Origin: Paludisphaera mucosa
GTDB taxonomy: Bacteria > Planctomycetota > Planctomycetia > Isosphaerales > Isosphaeraceae
Assembly (NCBI RefSeq): GCF_029589435.1
Contig: NZ_JARRAG010000002.1
Location: 4,650,001 to 4,714,000, forward strand
DNA: 64,000 nucleotides
Reading direction: 5' to 3'
In this document: one piece after another, positions 21,164-30,126 of the stretch
Layout of the letters: every line of letters starts with the position of its first letter
Position numbering within the stretch: position 1 is the stretch's first letter
Notes under the pieces: model-generated
The model's database searches: none
Told to the model about the DNA's origin: nothing
Seen by the model: only the letters and a program-made list of their open reading frames with translations
Translations under genes and position numbers: made by a program

Positions 21164-21364
21164 GGGGTGGATCCTCTGGAGTGGGGCGCGCTCCCCGCGC
21201 CTCATGGATCACCCTAGAACATGAGCCGACGAATGATGCCTCGGGGCCGGAAATTCCCCGGGAGCGGGCCCTCGCGAGCCCCGGCTTGACAGGTCGCCGA
21301 CGATCCCGGATGATCCCGCCGCCCGAGGAGGATGCGCAAGGCGTTGGGGCAAGGAGACTTTGGG

Positions 21365-22945
21365 ATGACGACGAACCCCCAACCCGGCCGTCGGCCGGCG
21401 GCGTGGCTGCTGCTGGTCGGGCCCTGCCTGGTCGCCCTGGGGCCGGGGCTGGGCTCGGGGTCGCGGCTGTCGTATCACGAGGCGTTCGTGGCCCAGGGGG
21501 GCCGCGAGATGCTCGAATCGGGGGATTGGTCGCAGCCCACGATCGGCGGCCGGCCCTGGCTGGAGAAGCCTCCGCTCCCCTTCTGGATGGCCGCCGCCGC
21601 CGGCGCGGTCGCCGGCCGGGTCTCGCCGCTGGCGGCTCGGCTGCCCTCGGCTCTGGCGGCGACGGGCCTGGCGCTGGGCGTCGCGTTCGTGGCGCGGCGG
21701 CGGTTCGGCGGGACGGTCTCGCTGCTGGCCGGCGCCGTGCAGGCCACGACGGCCTGGGCCGTGCTCCGGGGCCGGCTGGCCGAGGCCGACGTCACGCTCG
21801 CCTGCCTCTTCGTCTGGACGATGGCCGCCTTCGACCGCATCCGCGAGACGGACGACGCCGACGGCGACGAATCCGACCCCCGCCGTCGCGCGGCCTGGCG
21901 GTGGGCCTTCTTCGCCCTGCTCGGGACGACGTCGCTGGCGAAGGGGATCGGCTTCGGCGCGGCCCTGATCGCGGCGGCGGCGGGCGGGACTCTCGCCTGG
22001 GACCGCCGTCCCGGGTCGTGGCGGCGTTTCGCCTTCCCGGCCGGCTGGCTCGTCGCGGCGGCCCTGGCGCTCGCCTGGCCGCTGGCGATGCTGCGCCAGC
22101 ACGGGGCGGGGGCGGCGTCGCTCTGGCTGATGCACGTCGCCGACCGCTTCGGGCCGAGGACCGGCCACGGCGTCTTCGCGGGCGAGACGCCCGGCGCGTA
22201 CGCCGTCGACCTGCTGAGCCAGGGCCTCCCCTGGACGCCCTTCGCGATCCTCGGCGCCTGGCGGTCGCTGCGGCGACGCTCGGCCGGCGACCGCCTGCTC
22301 GCGGCCTGGGCCATCCTGCCGCTGGTTTTGGTCTCGATCCCCGGCGGCCGCAACGGGCACTACGCGATCTACGCCATGATCCCCTGGTCGATCTGGGCGG
22401 CGATCTCCCTGGAGGCGCTGGGGGATCGGCTGGTCCTGATGGGACGGCGCCCCGCGCGGGTGCGGCGGCTGGCCTTCGCGACGTTCGCCGGCCTGGCGGC
22501 GGCCTACGGGCTGGGCTTCGGCCTGGTCGCGCCCATGCTGGAGCGACGGGGCGCCGAGCCGGACTTTTACGAGCGCATCGCCCCCATGATCCGGCCCGAC
22601 GAGCCGCTCGTCCTGCTCTACGACGACTGGGACCGCGACCCCTATCCGACTCCCTTCGGGCCGATCCCCCACGACCTCGCCGTGCGGCTGTACTACCTCG
22701 GGCGGCCCGCGACGTGGGTCGTCGGCGAGCCGTCCGGCGCGACGCCGGCCACCCCCTCGATCGCCGTGCTCGGCCGCGACCGCGACCTCCCCGCGCTCGC
22801 CGAGGCCGGCGACGTCGAGCCGCTGGCCCGCGGCCCCTCCGCTCGCTGGGACCGAACGTTCCGCCTCTTTCGCCTGCGTCCGAACCGGCCCGAATCGGCG
22901 GTGGCCGCCTACACGACCAGCTTCCAGACGTCGCGCACGAAGTAG
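21365..22945 (+). CDS. GT39/ArnT-like membrane glycosyltransferase
   Basis: 526 residues with about ten or more hydrophobic helices. The first extracytoplasmic loop contains SYHEAFVAQGGREML followed by GGRPWLEKPPLPFW, a signature of the GT-C PMT/ArnT-like family. Such enzymes transfer sugars from polyprenyl-phosphate donors to lipid or protein acceptors on the outer face of the membrane. The acidic pair usually found in that loop is here HE, not DE. The C-terminal soluble part is of unknown role. ATG 21365 has AAGGAG eight bases upstream, so I preferred it to the ATG at 21332. The 3' end overlaps the convergent HNH gene by 37 bases. Confidence 0.82.
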   Translation: MTTNPQPGRRPAAWLLLVGPCLVALGPGLGSGSRLSYHEAFVAQGGREMLESGDWSQPTIGGRPWLEKPPLPFWMAAAAGAVAGRVSPLAARLPSALAATGLALGVAFVARRRFGGTVSLLAGAVQATTAWAVLRGRLAEADVTLACLFVWTMAAFDRIRETDDADGDESDPRRRAAWRWAFFALLGTTSLAKGIGFGAALIAAAAGGTLAWDRRPGSWRRFAFPAGWLVAAALALAWPLAMLRQHGAGAASLWLMHVADRFGPRTGHGVFAGETPGAYAVDLLSQGLPWTPFAILGAWRSLRRRSAGDRLLAAWAILPLVLVSIPGGRNGHYAIYAMIPWSIWAAISLEALGDRLVLMGRRPARVRRLAFATFAGLAAAYGLGFGLVAPMLERRGAEPDFYERIAPMIRPDEPLVLLYDDWDRDPYPTPFGPIPHDLAVRLYYLGRPATWVVGEPSGATPATPSIAVLGRDRDLPALAEAGDVEPLARGPSARWDRTFRLFRLRPNRPESAVAAYTTSFQTSRTK

Positions 22946-23754
22946 CGGCACATCCCCGCGAACTCGGCGTCGGGGGCGGTCATGGCCCGGACCTGGGCAC
23001 TGATCCGATCGAGCATGAGGCCCTCGAACTTCCCCGAGTCGAGGACGAGGCGGAACGTCTCCAGGTCCGCGTACTTCCGGTATCGGAGCCCGAGGAGCTC
23101 GTCCCGGTTCAGGCCGAGGCATCGCTCGGCCGCTTCGAACACCCTTCGCGAGGCCGCGCGCCTCGGGTGCCGAGGCGCGATCGCCACCCGGCGCTGGATC
23201 GGGTCGGCGACCCATTTGAAGAGCGACTCGGGATCGTCCACGTAGGGGTCGACGAGCCCGGCCTTCTCCCGCGCGGCCGCCCGGAGGAACTCGGCCCTGG
23301 GACGGCCCGCGGCGTCGTCGAGGGGGTCTGGGGCGAGCCTCGCGGCGATCGCCCGCCGCTCCACTTCCGTCAGGCCGAGGGCCTCCGCGGGGATGGGCGG
23401 GCACGTCATGGCCGGGCCGTGGACGGGGAACTGGTCGGACTTGTAGGCCTGGTTGCAGATCTGGCAGGCGAACACGTAGTTCTCGTAGCAGTACGCGAGC
23501 CACCAGTAGCGGCTCTTGGGCCGGAAGTGCTCCACGTCGCCGTAGGCCACGACGTCCGTCGAGGCCTCGCAATAGGCGCACTTGCCGGCGGACTCGGCCC
23601 TGAGCTGGTCCTTGACGACCTTCCACGAGTCCAGGAACCGGGCGTCGTCCCGCAGGTGGCCGTCCAGCAGCGCCAGCATCTTGGCGACGCGGAGCGGGCC
23701 CCGGAAGCCGGGGTGGATGCGCCCGGCCGATCGATCGCGCGCGAGCCGGATCAC
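22909..23754 (-). CDS. PtuB-like HNH endonuclease of a Septu-type defence pair
   Basis: 281 residues. The HNH zinc-finger nuclease core is intact: C59-x2-C62 (CAYC), the EHFRPKS segment with H76, the downstream Asn in ENYVFACQIC, and C97-x2-C100 followed by N101 and K105 (CQICNQAYK). This arrangement is typical of the HNH proteins (TIGR02646-like) that pair with AAA ATPases in Septu systems and in retron Ec78-type systems. It would cut nucleic acid when released or activated by its ATPase partner. The start is GTG, 25 bases downstream of the ptuA-like stop, so the two are co-transcribed. No reverse transcriptase lies nearby, which argues against a retron. Confidence 0.77.
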   Translation of the reverse strand: MIRLARDRSAGRIHPGFRGPLRVAKMLALLDGHLRDDARFLDSWKVVKDQLRAESAGKCAYCEASTDVVAYGDVEHFRPKSRYWWLAYCYENYVFACQICNQAYKSDQFPVHGPAMTCPPIPAEALGLTEVERRAIAARLAPDPLDDAAGRPRAEFLRAAAREKAGLVDPYVDDPESLFKWVADPIQRRVAIAPRHPRRAASRRVFEAAERCLGLNRDELLGLRYRKYADLETFRLVLDSGKFEGLMLDRISAQVRAMTAPDAEFAGMCRYFVRDVWKLVV

Positions 23755-23779
23755 GGGCGGCGTCCCCCAGGGCCTCGGA

Positions 23780-25135
23780 TCACGACTTGCCGGGGCGAGG
23801 CTTGGTCTTGGCCTTGGTCCCGGGCGGCTTCGTCGCCGCGCCGCGCTTCGGCCGTCCCTCGCGGCCGGGCTTCCGATCGACGTCGTCGCGCAAGGCCAGG
23901 CGGATGTCTTCCAGCAGCTCGCGTCGCTGGGCCTCTTCGGGCTTCGCCGCGTCCCAGTCGGGCAGGGCGAGCAGTTCGCGTTCGAGCTCGGGCAGGCGGG
24001 CCCGCTCGGCCGTGGTGAGGCGGTTCCGCGGCTTGTCGCGGAGGCCCTGGAACTCCGCCCGCGTCTGTTCGACCGACCGCGAGTCGGCCGTCTCCAGGCC
24101 GAAGATCGGGCTGATGAGCAGCTGGTGGAGCATCAACTTGCGGGGCTCGCCCTCGAAGGCGTGGAGCGTCGGGGGGGCGTGCTCGGCGTCCCGCTTCAGG
24201 ACGAACAGCTCCCCCGGGCCCGCCTGGTGCACGGTCAGGGCCGAGTGGGTGGTGGCCAGGATCTGGAAGTTCGGCAGCTTGGACGACAGGTAGTCGACGA
24301 GCCGGCGCTTCCAGACCGGGTGGAGGTGCAGGTCCATCTCGTCGATCAGGAGCAGGCCGCGGGCCGACAGGGGGTTCTTGTAATCCTCGAAGATCCGGAG
24401 GATCCGGTAGAGGAGGTCGCCGCACCAGCCGGCCGCGTTCTGGTAGCCGTCGCTGAGCTGGTCGAGCGGGAGCACGCCGTCGGGAGTCCGGAAGAGGAGC
24501 TTCCTCGCCGACTTGTCGATCCGCTCGAACGAGACGTCCGGCAGCAGGTCGTCCAGGGTTGAGCGGACGATCTTCAGCCCTTCCTCGCCCCGCTCGTAGT
24601 CGAGGGCGATCGCCCAGGTTTCGAGGGGGCTCAGCGTCGCGTCGTTCGAGAACATCGTCGCCACCGACCGCGACCGGGGATGGGTGAAGACCTCCGACGA
24701 CGACCCGCCCGGGTCGCCCAGGCGTCGCGAGACCCCGTAGCCGACGACCAGGTAGTTCCGCGCCGCGTGGGCCAGAGCGCGGTCCAGGCGGTCGAGCGAC
24801 TCTTTGTTGTCCTCGAAGATCCGGCGGATGTGGTCGCCCCGCTTCAGGCTCAGCTCGACGTGGCGGGTCTCGCCTTCGGCCGTGACGAGGTCGGCGGCCA
24901 TCCGGCAGCGGTCGGCCTTCAGCCGGATCCACGAATCCGGGTCGCCGATCAGCTCGGGGAGGGCCTCGCTGCCGGCCAGCAGCAGGGCGACCGCCTTCAG
25001 CACGGTGCTCTTGCCGCAGCCGTTCTGCCCCAGCATCAACGTCCACTTGCGGACGGGGGCGTCCACGGCGGCGAACGACAGGTCGAGCGACTCGATCGCC
25101 CGCACGTTCTCCAGGACGAGGCGCTGCAGGAACAT
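23780..25135 (-). CDS. PtuA-like AAA/ABC-type ATPase of a Septu-type defence pair
   Basis: 451 residues. The protein has an SMC/ABC-type nucleotide fold: Walker A GQNGCGKST (residues 36-44), the signature-like QLSDGYQN, Walker B LLLIDEMDLHLHP and the H-loop ATTHSA. The N-terminus FLQRLVLENVRAIESLDLSF is typical of OLD/RecF/PtuA-like ATPases. There is no TOPRIM domain, so it is not an OLD nuclease. The C-terminus is Lys/Arg/Pro-rich. In Septu systems the PtuA ATPase forms oligomers that hold the PtuB nuclease. I chose ATG 25135 because homology begins there; upstream in-frame starts give an Arg-rich tail unlike this family. Confidence 0.78.
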   Translation of the reverse strand: MFLQRLVLENVRAIESLDLSFAAVDAPVRKWTLMLGQNGCGKSTVLKAVALLLAGSEALPELIGDPDSWIRLKADRCRMAADLVTAEGETRHVELSLKRGDHIRRIFEDNKESLDRLDRALAHAARNYLVVGYGVSRRLGDPGGSSSEVFTHPRSRSVATMFSNDATLSPLETWAIALDYERGEEGLKIVRSTLDDLLPDVSFERIDKSARKLLFRTPDGVLPLDQLSDGYQNAAGWCGDLLYRILRIFEDYKNPLSARGLLLIDEMDLHLHPVWKRRLVDYLSSKLPNFQILATTHSALTVHQAGPGELFVLKRDAEHAPPTLHAFEGEPRKLMLHQLLISPIFGLETADSRSVEQTRAEFQGLRDKPRNRLTTAERARLPELERELLALPDWDAAKPEEAQRRELLEDIRLALRDDVDRKPGREGRPKRGAATKPPGTKAKTKPRPGKS

Positions 25136-25244
25136 CGCCCATGACCCCGTGAGGATTCCGAACGGCGGCCGTCGCCGGAGCCGGCCCGGCCGCACGATCG
25201 TCACTCTAACATCCCCCGCCGCGACGGGCGAGCCGCGGGCCGGA

Positions 25245-26423
25245 TCAGGGCCGATAGGGCCGCAGGTCGGGGACGTCCGGCAGGGCGCGGACCTCGTCGA
25301 GGAACGAGTCGGCGAGGATCGCCGGGGCGTAGCCGCCGGCGCGGATGCGCCTGAGGGCCGAGGCGTGGATCATCACCTCCTCGTCCGGCCTGTCCTCGTA
25401 GACCAGCGTCCGATAGCGCCCGCGGCCGAGCCCCAGACGCTCGCGCTTCGTCTTCCAGTCCCATGCGAACTTGGGGACGTACTCGAAGGGCCGCCACGCC
25501 GCGGTCAGCGACTCGTGCATGGGCTCGGCCCAGGGTTCGTCGGGGATGGGGGAGCGGCTCAGGACGGCGTGCAGGCGGGCCGGGTCGAGATGCAGCCCGT
25601 GGGCCTGCGCCTCGGCGGCCATCCACCCGAACGGCTCCCGCCAGAGGCCGCCGTCGCGCTCGGGGTAGCCGCCGCCGACGTCGGCGTGCACGCCGGGGAA
25701 CCAGGCTTGCACGAGGTCCTGGCCCCCGGCCCGGCGGAACTCGTTCTGGCGGAAGAACCAGCGCCGCTCGTCGAGCGCGAGGGCGTGGCGGACGACCGCG
25801 ACGCTCGGGTTGCGTCGCGTGTACGGGTACGACCTGGGATTGTAGACCCAGCCGACCGAGGCGACGGTGTCCCAGCAGCCCAGGAAGTGGACCGGGAACC
25901 GACGGTCGTCCTTCGCCGCGCCCGGGACGGCCCGCGCGAACGTCGAGCGGAACTGGTTGCTCAGCTTCCAGTAGTTGGAATCGCCCCCCTGATCCTCACG
26001 CTTCGCGTCGCGCGAGGCCGAGAAGAGGCGCATCAGGTAGGGGGTCAGGTTATGATTGCCGCGCGGCAGGAGGCCCAGCGCATGCAGCAGGGCCGCCAGC
26101 ACCCTCACGGTATAGGCGCCCCGGCTGAAGCCGAAGAGGAAGACCCGGTCGCCGGGCTCCCAGGCGTCCATCAGGTAGCGATACGCCTGCTCGACCTTGC
26201 CCGGGAGCCCGACGCCGAGGGCCAGGCCCGCCCATCCGGACGCCAGCTTCGCCGCGGCCGTGACGCGCCCCGGCTCCGGCAGCGTGCCGACGCCCGGGTC
26301 GTAGTAGAGCCGCTGACGGCCCGGATCCCGGTCGAGCGCCTGGACGAGCCGGACGACGTTGGTGTTCTCGGGCCCGAACTGGTTGTTCGTGCCGTCGCAG
26401 CAGATCACCAGGTTCCGATTCAT
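25245..26423 (-). CDS. DUF2235 family (T6SS Tle1-like) alpha/beta-hydrolase
   Basis: 392 residues. The N-terminus NLVICCDGTNNQFG is the DUF2235 signature, followed by the nucleophile elbow GFSRGAYTVR (Ser100) and the catalytic Asp in HADVGGGYPE. DUF2235 proteins include the type VI secretion phospholipase effectors Tle1 and stand-alone bacterial hydrolases. No signal peptide or T6SS genes are seen. It lies between rhaB and the ptuA-like gene on the same strand, 24 and 109 bases from its neighbours, so co-transcription is possible. A membrane-damaging role in the defence locus is only an inference. Confidence 0.83.
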   Translation of the reverse strand: MNRNLVICCDGTNNQFGPENTNVVRLVQALDRDPGRQRLYYDPGVGTLPEPGRVTAAAKLASGWAGLALGVGLPGKVEQAYRYLMDAWEPGDRVFLFGFSRGAYTVRVLAALLHALGLLPRGNHNLTPYLMRLFSASRDAKREDQGGDSNYWKLSNQFRSTFARAVPGAAKDDRRFPVHFLGCWDTVASVGWVYNPRSYPYTRRNPSVAVVRHALALDERRWFFRQNEFRRAGGQDLVQAWFPGVHADVGGGYPERDGGLWREPFGWMAAEAQAHGLHLDPARLHAVLSRSPIPDEPWAEPMHESLTAAWRPFEYVPKFAWDWKTKRERLGLGRGRYRTLVYEDRPDEEVMIHASALRRIRAGGYAPAILADSFLDEVRALPDVPDLRPYRP

Positions 26424-26447
26424 CGCCGGCTCCGCCCGCCGTACGCC

Positions 26448-27953
26448 TCAGGACTTGACCAGCTCCTGGAACCGGCCGTTGGCGTCGTCCCAGGCGCGGG
26501 GGTTCTGGGGCTCGAAGACGGTGACGGGGAACGAGCGGGCGACGATGGCGCGGAGCTGCTGCAGCGAGCCGATCCGCTTGCGGCCGAGGGCCTGCATCAG
26601 GATGTTGCCGATGGCCGTGGCCTCGACGGGGCCGGCGTGCACGGGCCGGCCGCAGGCGTCGGCGGCGAACTGGCAGAGCAGCGTGTTCTGCGACCCGCCG
26701 CCGACGATGTGGATCGTCTTGATCTTCGTCCTGCAGATCGACTCCAGCCGCTCGATGGTCCAGCGGTACTTGAGCGCCAGGCTCTCCAGGCAGGTGCGAA
26801 TCAGGGCCCCTTCCGACTCGGGGGCCGGCTGGCCGGTCTTCTTGCAGAAGGCGACGATCCGGGCGGGCATGTCGCCGTGCGAGAGGAACGACGGGTCGTC
26901 GGGGTCGATCAGGGGGCCGAACGGGGCCGACGACATGGCCATCGCCATGAGCTGCGGGTAGCTCAGGTCGTTGCCCGCCCGCGCCCAGGTGCGCCGCGAC
27001 TCCTGCACGAGCCAGAGGCCCATGATGTTCTTGAGCAGCCGGGTCGTCCCCAGGACGCCCCCCTCGTTGGTGAAGTTGTACCGATAGGTTTCTTCGTTGA
27101 CGACCGGCCGCGGGACCTCGACGCCGAGCAGCGACCAGGTCCCGGAGCTGAGGTAGCACCAGTCGGGCGGCGAGTCGGCGCCGACGGTCGCGCTGGCGGT
27201 CGGCACGGCGACCACGGCGCTGGCGGTGTCGTGGGTCGGCGGGGCGATCACGGTCACGGTCTTCGCCAGGCCCACCTCCTCGACGACCGAGGCCCGCAGC
27301 GTCCCCAGCTCGCTGCCGGGCTCGATCAACCTCGGCAGGATCGACCGCGGAAGCTCCAGGGCCGAGCAGATCTCGTCCGACCATTCGCCGGTGCGGGGGT
27401 CGAGGAGCTGGGTGGTCGACGAGTCGGTGCGCTCGGCGGCGCGTTCGCCGGTCAGGAGCCAGCCCAGGACGTCGGGCATCATCAGCAGCGTCTCGGCGAC
27501 GTCGAGCAGCGGCGAGCCGGCGGTCTTGAGCGCCAGGAGCTGGTAGACGGTGTTGAACGGCAGGAACTGGAGGCCGGTGATCTCGTAGATCCGCTCCCTG
27601 GGGATCCGGGCGAAGGCGGCGTCGAGCATGCCGTCGGTGCGGGGGTCGCGGTAGTGGACCGGGTTGCCCAGCAGGGTGTCGCCGCGGCCGATGAGACCGA
27701 AGTCGACGCCCCAGGTGTCGACGCCGATCGCGTCGATCGAGGCCTTGGCCGCGGCGGTCATGCGGATCGCGGTCTTCATCTCGTCGAAGAGCCGGGGGAG
27801 GTCCCAGTAGAGGGTGTCCAGCATCCGCACCGGGCCGTTGGGGAAGCGATGGATCTCCTCCAGCCCCAGCCGGTCGCCGTCGAACCGCCCGAGCATCCCG
27901 CGCCCGCTCTCCGCGCCCAGGTCCAGCGCCAGGTAGTCCGTCGTCTTCGCCAT
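26448..27953 (-). CDS. rhaB: Rhamnulokinase (FGGY carbohydrate kinase family)
   Basis: 501 residues. The FGGY-type actin-like fold starts with YLALDLGAESGRGML; the GVDTWGVDFGLI segment holds the catalytic Asp, and HIVGGGSQN near the C-terminus is the adenosine-binding motif. The best family match is rhamnulokinase, which phosphorylates L-rhamnulose at O1 in L-rhamnose breakdown; other FGGY kinases cannot be fully excluded. No rhaA or rhaD lies nearby. The start at ATG 27953 is set by the conserved N-terminus; the frame stays open upstream but without homology. It is divergent from the MFS gene, with 254 bases between. Confidence 0.82.
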   Translation of the reverse strand: MAKTTDYLALDLGAESGRGMLGRFDGDRLGLEEIHRFPNGPVRMLDTLYWDLPRLFDEMKTAIRMTAAAKASIDAIGVDTWGVDFGLIGRGDTLLGNPVHYRDPRTDGMLDAAFARIPRERIYEITGLQFLPFNTVYQLLALKTAGSPLLDVAETLLMMPDVLGWLLTGERAAERTDSSTTQLLDPRTGEWSDEICSALELPRSILPRLIEPGSELGTLRASVVEEVGLAKTVTVIAPPTHDTASAVVAVPTASATVGADSPPDWCYLSSGTWSLLGVEVPRPVVNEETYRYNFTNEGGVLGTTRLLKNIMGLWLVQESRRTWARAGNDLSYPQLMAMAMSSAPFGPLIDPDDPSFLSHGDMPARIVAFCKKTGQPAPESEGALIRTCLESLALKYRWTIERLESICRTKIKTIHIVGGGSQNTLLCQFAADACGRPVHAGPVEATAIGNILMQALGRKRIGSLQQLRAIVARSFPVTVFEPQNPRAWDDANGRFQELVKS

Positions 27954-28207
27954 CGTCTTGATCTCGTCTCGCGGGGAGGGGCCCGGGTCGACCGGACCTT
28001 CTCCGGCCCGCCGGGCCGCCCGATCATAGGCCAGCCCGGGGCCCGCCGCAAGCCGGCGAAGCCCCGCGACCACGACCCATCCCGGCCGCGATCCCGCGAC
28101 CGCCGGGCGGGCGGGCCGAGATCCTGCGGCCTCCACGCTTTGCAGCGACGCCCGGCCCGGCTATGCTGCGCCTCTTTTCGGTCGCCAATCGAGGGGAGTC
28201 TCGTCGC

Positions 28208-29506
28208 ATGGTGGAGCGCGCATCGAAGGTCCCGCCCAAAGCTTGGGGGGTGACGTTCGCCGGGATGGCGGTCAACCTCTGCCTCGGGATCCTCTACGCC
28301 TGGAGCGTCTGGAAGGCGAACCTCGTCGCCGACAAGGCGCACCCGGCGGGCTCGCCGATGTCGGGGCTCAACGCGGGCTGGACCTACCTGACCGACGCCC
28401 AGGCGACCTCGGCCTACGCGGCCTGCGGGATGATCTTCGCCCTGACGATGATCCCCGGCGGCCGGATCCAGGACCGCTACGGGCCGAGGACCGGCGCGAC
28501 GCTGGGCGGCCTCTTCCTGGCGTCGGGCTGCATCCTGGCGGGGCTGATGAAGTCGTACGTCGGGCTCTTGCTGGGCTTCGGGGTGCTGGGGGGGATCGGC
28601 ATGGGCTTCGGCTACGCGGCGACGACCCCGGCCGCGGTGAAGTGGTTCGGCCCCCATCGCCGCGGGCTGGTGGCCGGCCTGGTCGTGGGCGGCTACGGCG
28701 CGGCGGCGATCTACATCGCGCCCCTGGCGAAGACGCTCATCGCCGCCTACGGGCTCTCGGGGAGCTTCATCGGCCTGGGAGTGCTCTTCGCGGTGGTCGT
28801 GATCGTGGCCTCGCGGTTCCTGGTCTTCCCGCCCGACGACTATCTGCCGCCGGCGGCCGCGATCACTGCGAAGGCCGCGCCGACGGCCGTGGACTGGCCG
28901 GCGGGGCGGATGCTGAAGACTTGGCAGTTCTACGCCCTGGTCTTCCTGTTCATCGGCTCGGCGCAGTCGGGCCTGCTCGTGATCGCCAACGCCGCGCCCT
29001 TGCTGAACGCGACGGCCGGGAGCCTGGCCTTCTTCGCGGCCAACGCCTGGATCCTCGCCTCGTACGGCGGCCTGGTGAACGCGGCGGGACGGGTGGGGAC
29101 CGGCTTCTATTCGGACGGGATCGGCCGCGCCAACGCCTACCTGATCAACGGCGCGGTCTCGGCGGCCTGCCTGTTCCTGATGCCCCGGATCATCGCCTCG
29201 GGCAGCGTGCCGCTGCTGTTCCTGGCCGTCGGCGTGGCCTACTGGCAGTACGGCGGCGCGCTCGCCCTGATGCCGGCCTTCACGGCCGACTTCTTCGGGC
29301 CGAAGAACCTGGGCTTCAACTACGGCTTCGTCTTCCTGGGCTGGGGCGTCGCCTTTTTCGTCCCCCAGGCGGCCGGCTACCTGAAGGACGCCACCGGCGG
29401 CCTCGACGCGGCCTTCACCCTGTCGGGAGCCCTGCTCGCGGCGGCCGTGGTCGTCAGCCTCTTCCTCAAACGGCCCACGCTCCCGCCCGCGGCCGTCGAA
29501 TCGTGA
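28208..29506 (+). CDS. MFS transporter of the oxalate/formate antiporter (OFA) family
   Basis: 432 residues with about 12 transmembrane helices. The first helix is VNLCLGILYAWSVWK, a characteristic OFA start, and the loop after helix 2 shows GGRIQDRYGPRTGATLGG, which matches the MFS D-R-x-G signature. The family includes oxalate:formate and other monocarboxylate exchangers; the substrate here is unknown. ATG 28208 was chosen because GGGGAG lies about ten bases upstream and homology starts there. It is divergent from rhaB and convergent with the lipoprotein gene at 29562. Confidence 0.84.
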   Translation: MVERASKVPPKAWGVTFAGMAVNLCLGILYAWSVWKANLVADKAHPAGSPMSGLNAGWTYLTDAQATSAYAACGMIFALTMIPGGRIQDRYGPRTGATLGGLFLASGCILAGLMKSYVGLLLGFGVLGGIGMGFGYAATTPAAVKWFGPHRRGLVAGLVVGGYGAAAIYIAPLAKTLIAAYGLSGSFIGLGVLFAVVVIVASRFLVFPPDDYLPPAAAITAKAAPTAVDWPAGRMLKTWQFYALVFLFIGSAQSGLLVIANAAPLLNATAGSLAFFAANAWILASYGGLVNAAGRVGTGFYSDGIGRANAYLINGAVSAACLFLMPRIIASGSVPLLFLAVGVAYWQYGGALALMPAFTADFFGPKNLGFNYGFVFLGWGVAFFVPQAAGYLKDATGGLDAAFTLSGALLAAAVVVSLFLKRPTLPPAAVES

Positions 29507-29561
29507 GGCCGACGGCCCGGCGGGCCTGGTCCGCGGGACCCCCTCGATGGATCGAGCCGCT

Positions 29562-30032
29562 TCAGCCGGCCTTGCCCGACTTGCCCGCCTTGGCCGGCTC
29601 CTCGACCTTGCCGGCGGCCTTCGGGGCGGCCTTGAACTCGTCGGCGGTCATCGACTTGACCTTGAGGTTCCGCGTGAGCACGCCGCCGCCGGACTCGGGG
29701 GCCTCTTTCAGGTAGGCGAGGATCTCTTCGCCGGCCGCGTCGGATCCGGCGGGGTCGACGGGATCCACGCCCCACAGGACGACCACCTCCCCCCGCCGCG
29801 CCGCGCCGAGGCCCGTGGGCAGGGTGTCGGCGAACGGGGACAGGTCCTTGAGGCCCTGCGGAGGCTTCTTGTGCTGGACGAAATGGGTGTTGTACATGTC
29901 GCCGACCTCCGCCAGCACGTTGTTCTGGTAGAGCTGGGGCGAGTTCGGCGGGTTGGGGTCGCCGCCGCAGCCGGCGGCCAGGGCGGCCGCGAGGGCGAGG
30001 GTCGGCAGCGTCATGCGCGAAAGCTTGGTCAT
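29562..30032 (-). CDS. Small lipoprotein next to a DUF1559 gene
   Basis: 156 residues. It has a lipoprotein signal: hydrophobic core then LAAGC at about 18-22, with the Cys as lipidation site. The mature part is a compact unknown domain ([22 protein letters not shown], then VVVLWGVDP), and the C-terminus is Lys/Ala/Pro-rich. It lies 94 bases downstream of the DUF1559 gene at 30127, an arrangement repeated at 59434-61126. The function is unknown. It may be a periplasmic partner of the neighbouring prepilin-like protein. Confidence 0.72.
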   Translation of the reverse strand: MTKLSRMTLPTLALAAALAAGCGGDPNPPNSPQLYQNNVLAEVGDMYNTHFVQHKKPPQGLKDLSPFADTLPTGLGAARRGEVVVLWGVDPVDPAGSDAAGEEILAYLKEAPESGGGVLTRNLKVKSMTADEFKAAPKAAGKVEEPAKAGKSGKAG

Positions 30033-30126
30033 CCGACGGTCTCTCGTACGGGCGGGGGAAGGGGACGAAGCCGCACGCCGGCCGGGGCCGGCGCGCGGTC
30101 GACTGCGACCTCGCGACGCGGGCCGG

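Noticed and set aside
22909-25135. Retron of the Ec78 type
   Set aside because: The ATPase and HNH proteins resemble those of Ec78, but I see no reverse transcriptase gene or msr/msd-like structure nearby; Septu-like is the simpler call.
23780-25135. OLD-family nuclease (Gabija-like)
   Set aside because: There is no TOPRIM domain after the ATPase; the nuclease is the separate HNH protein.
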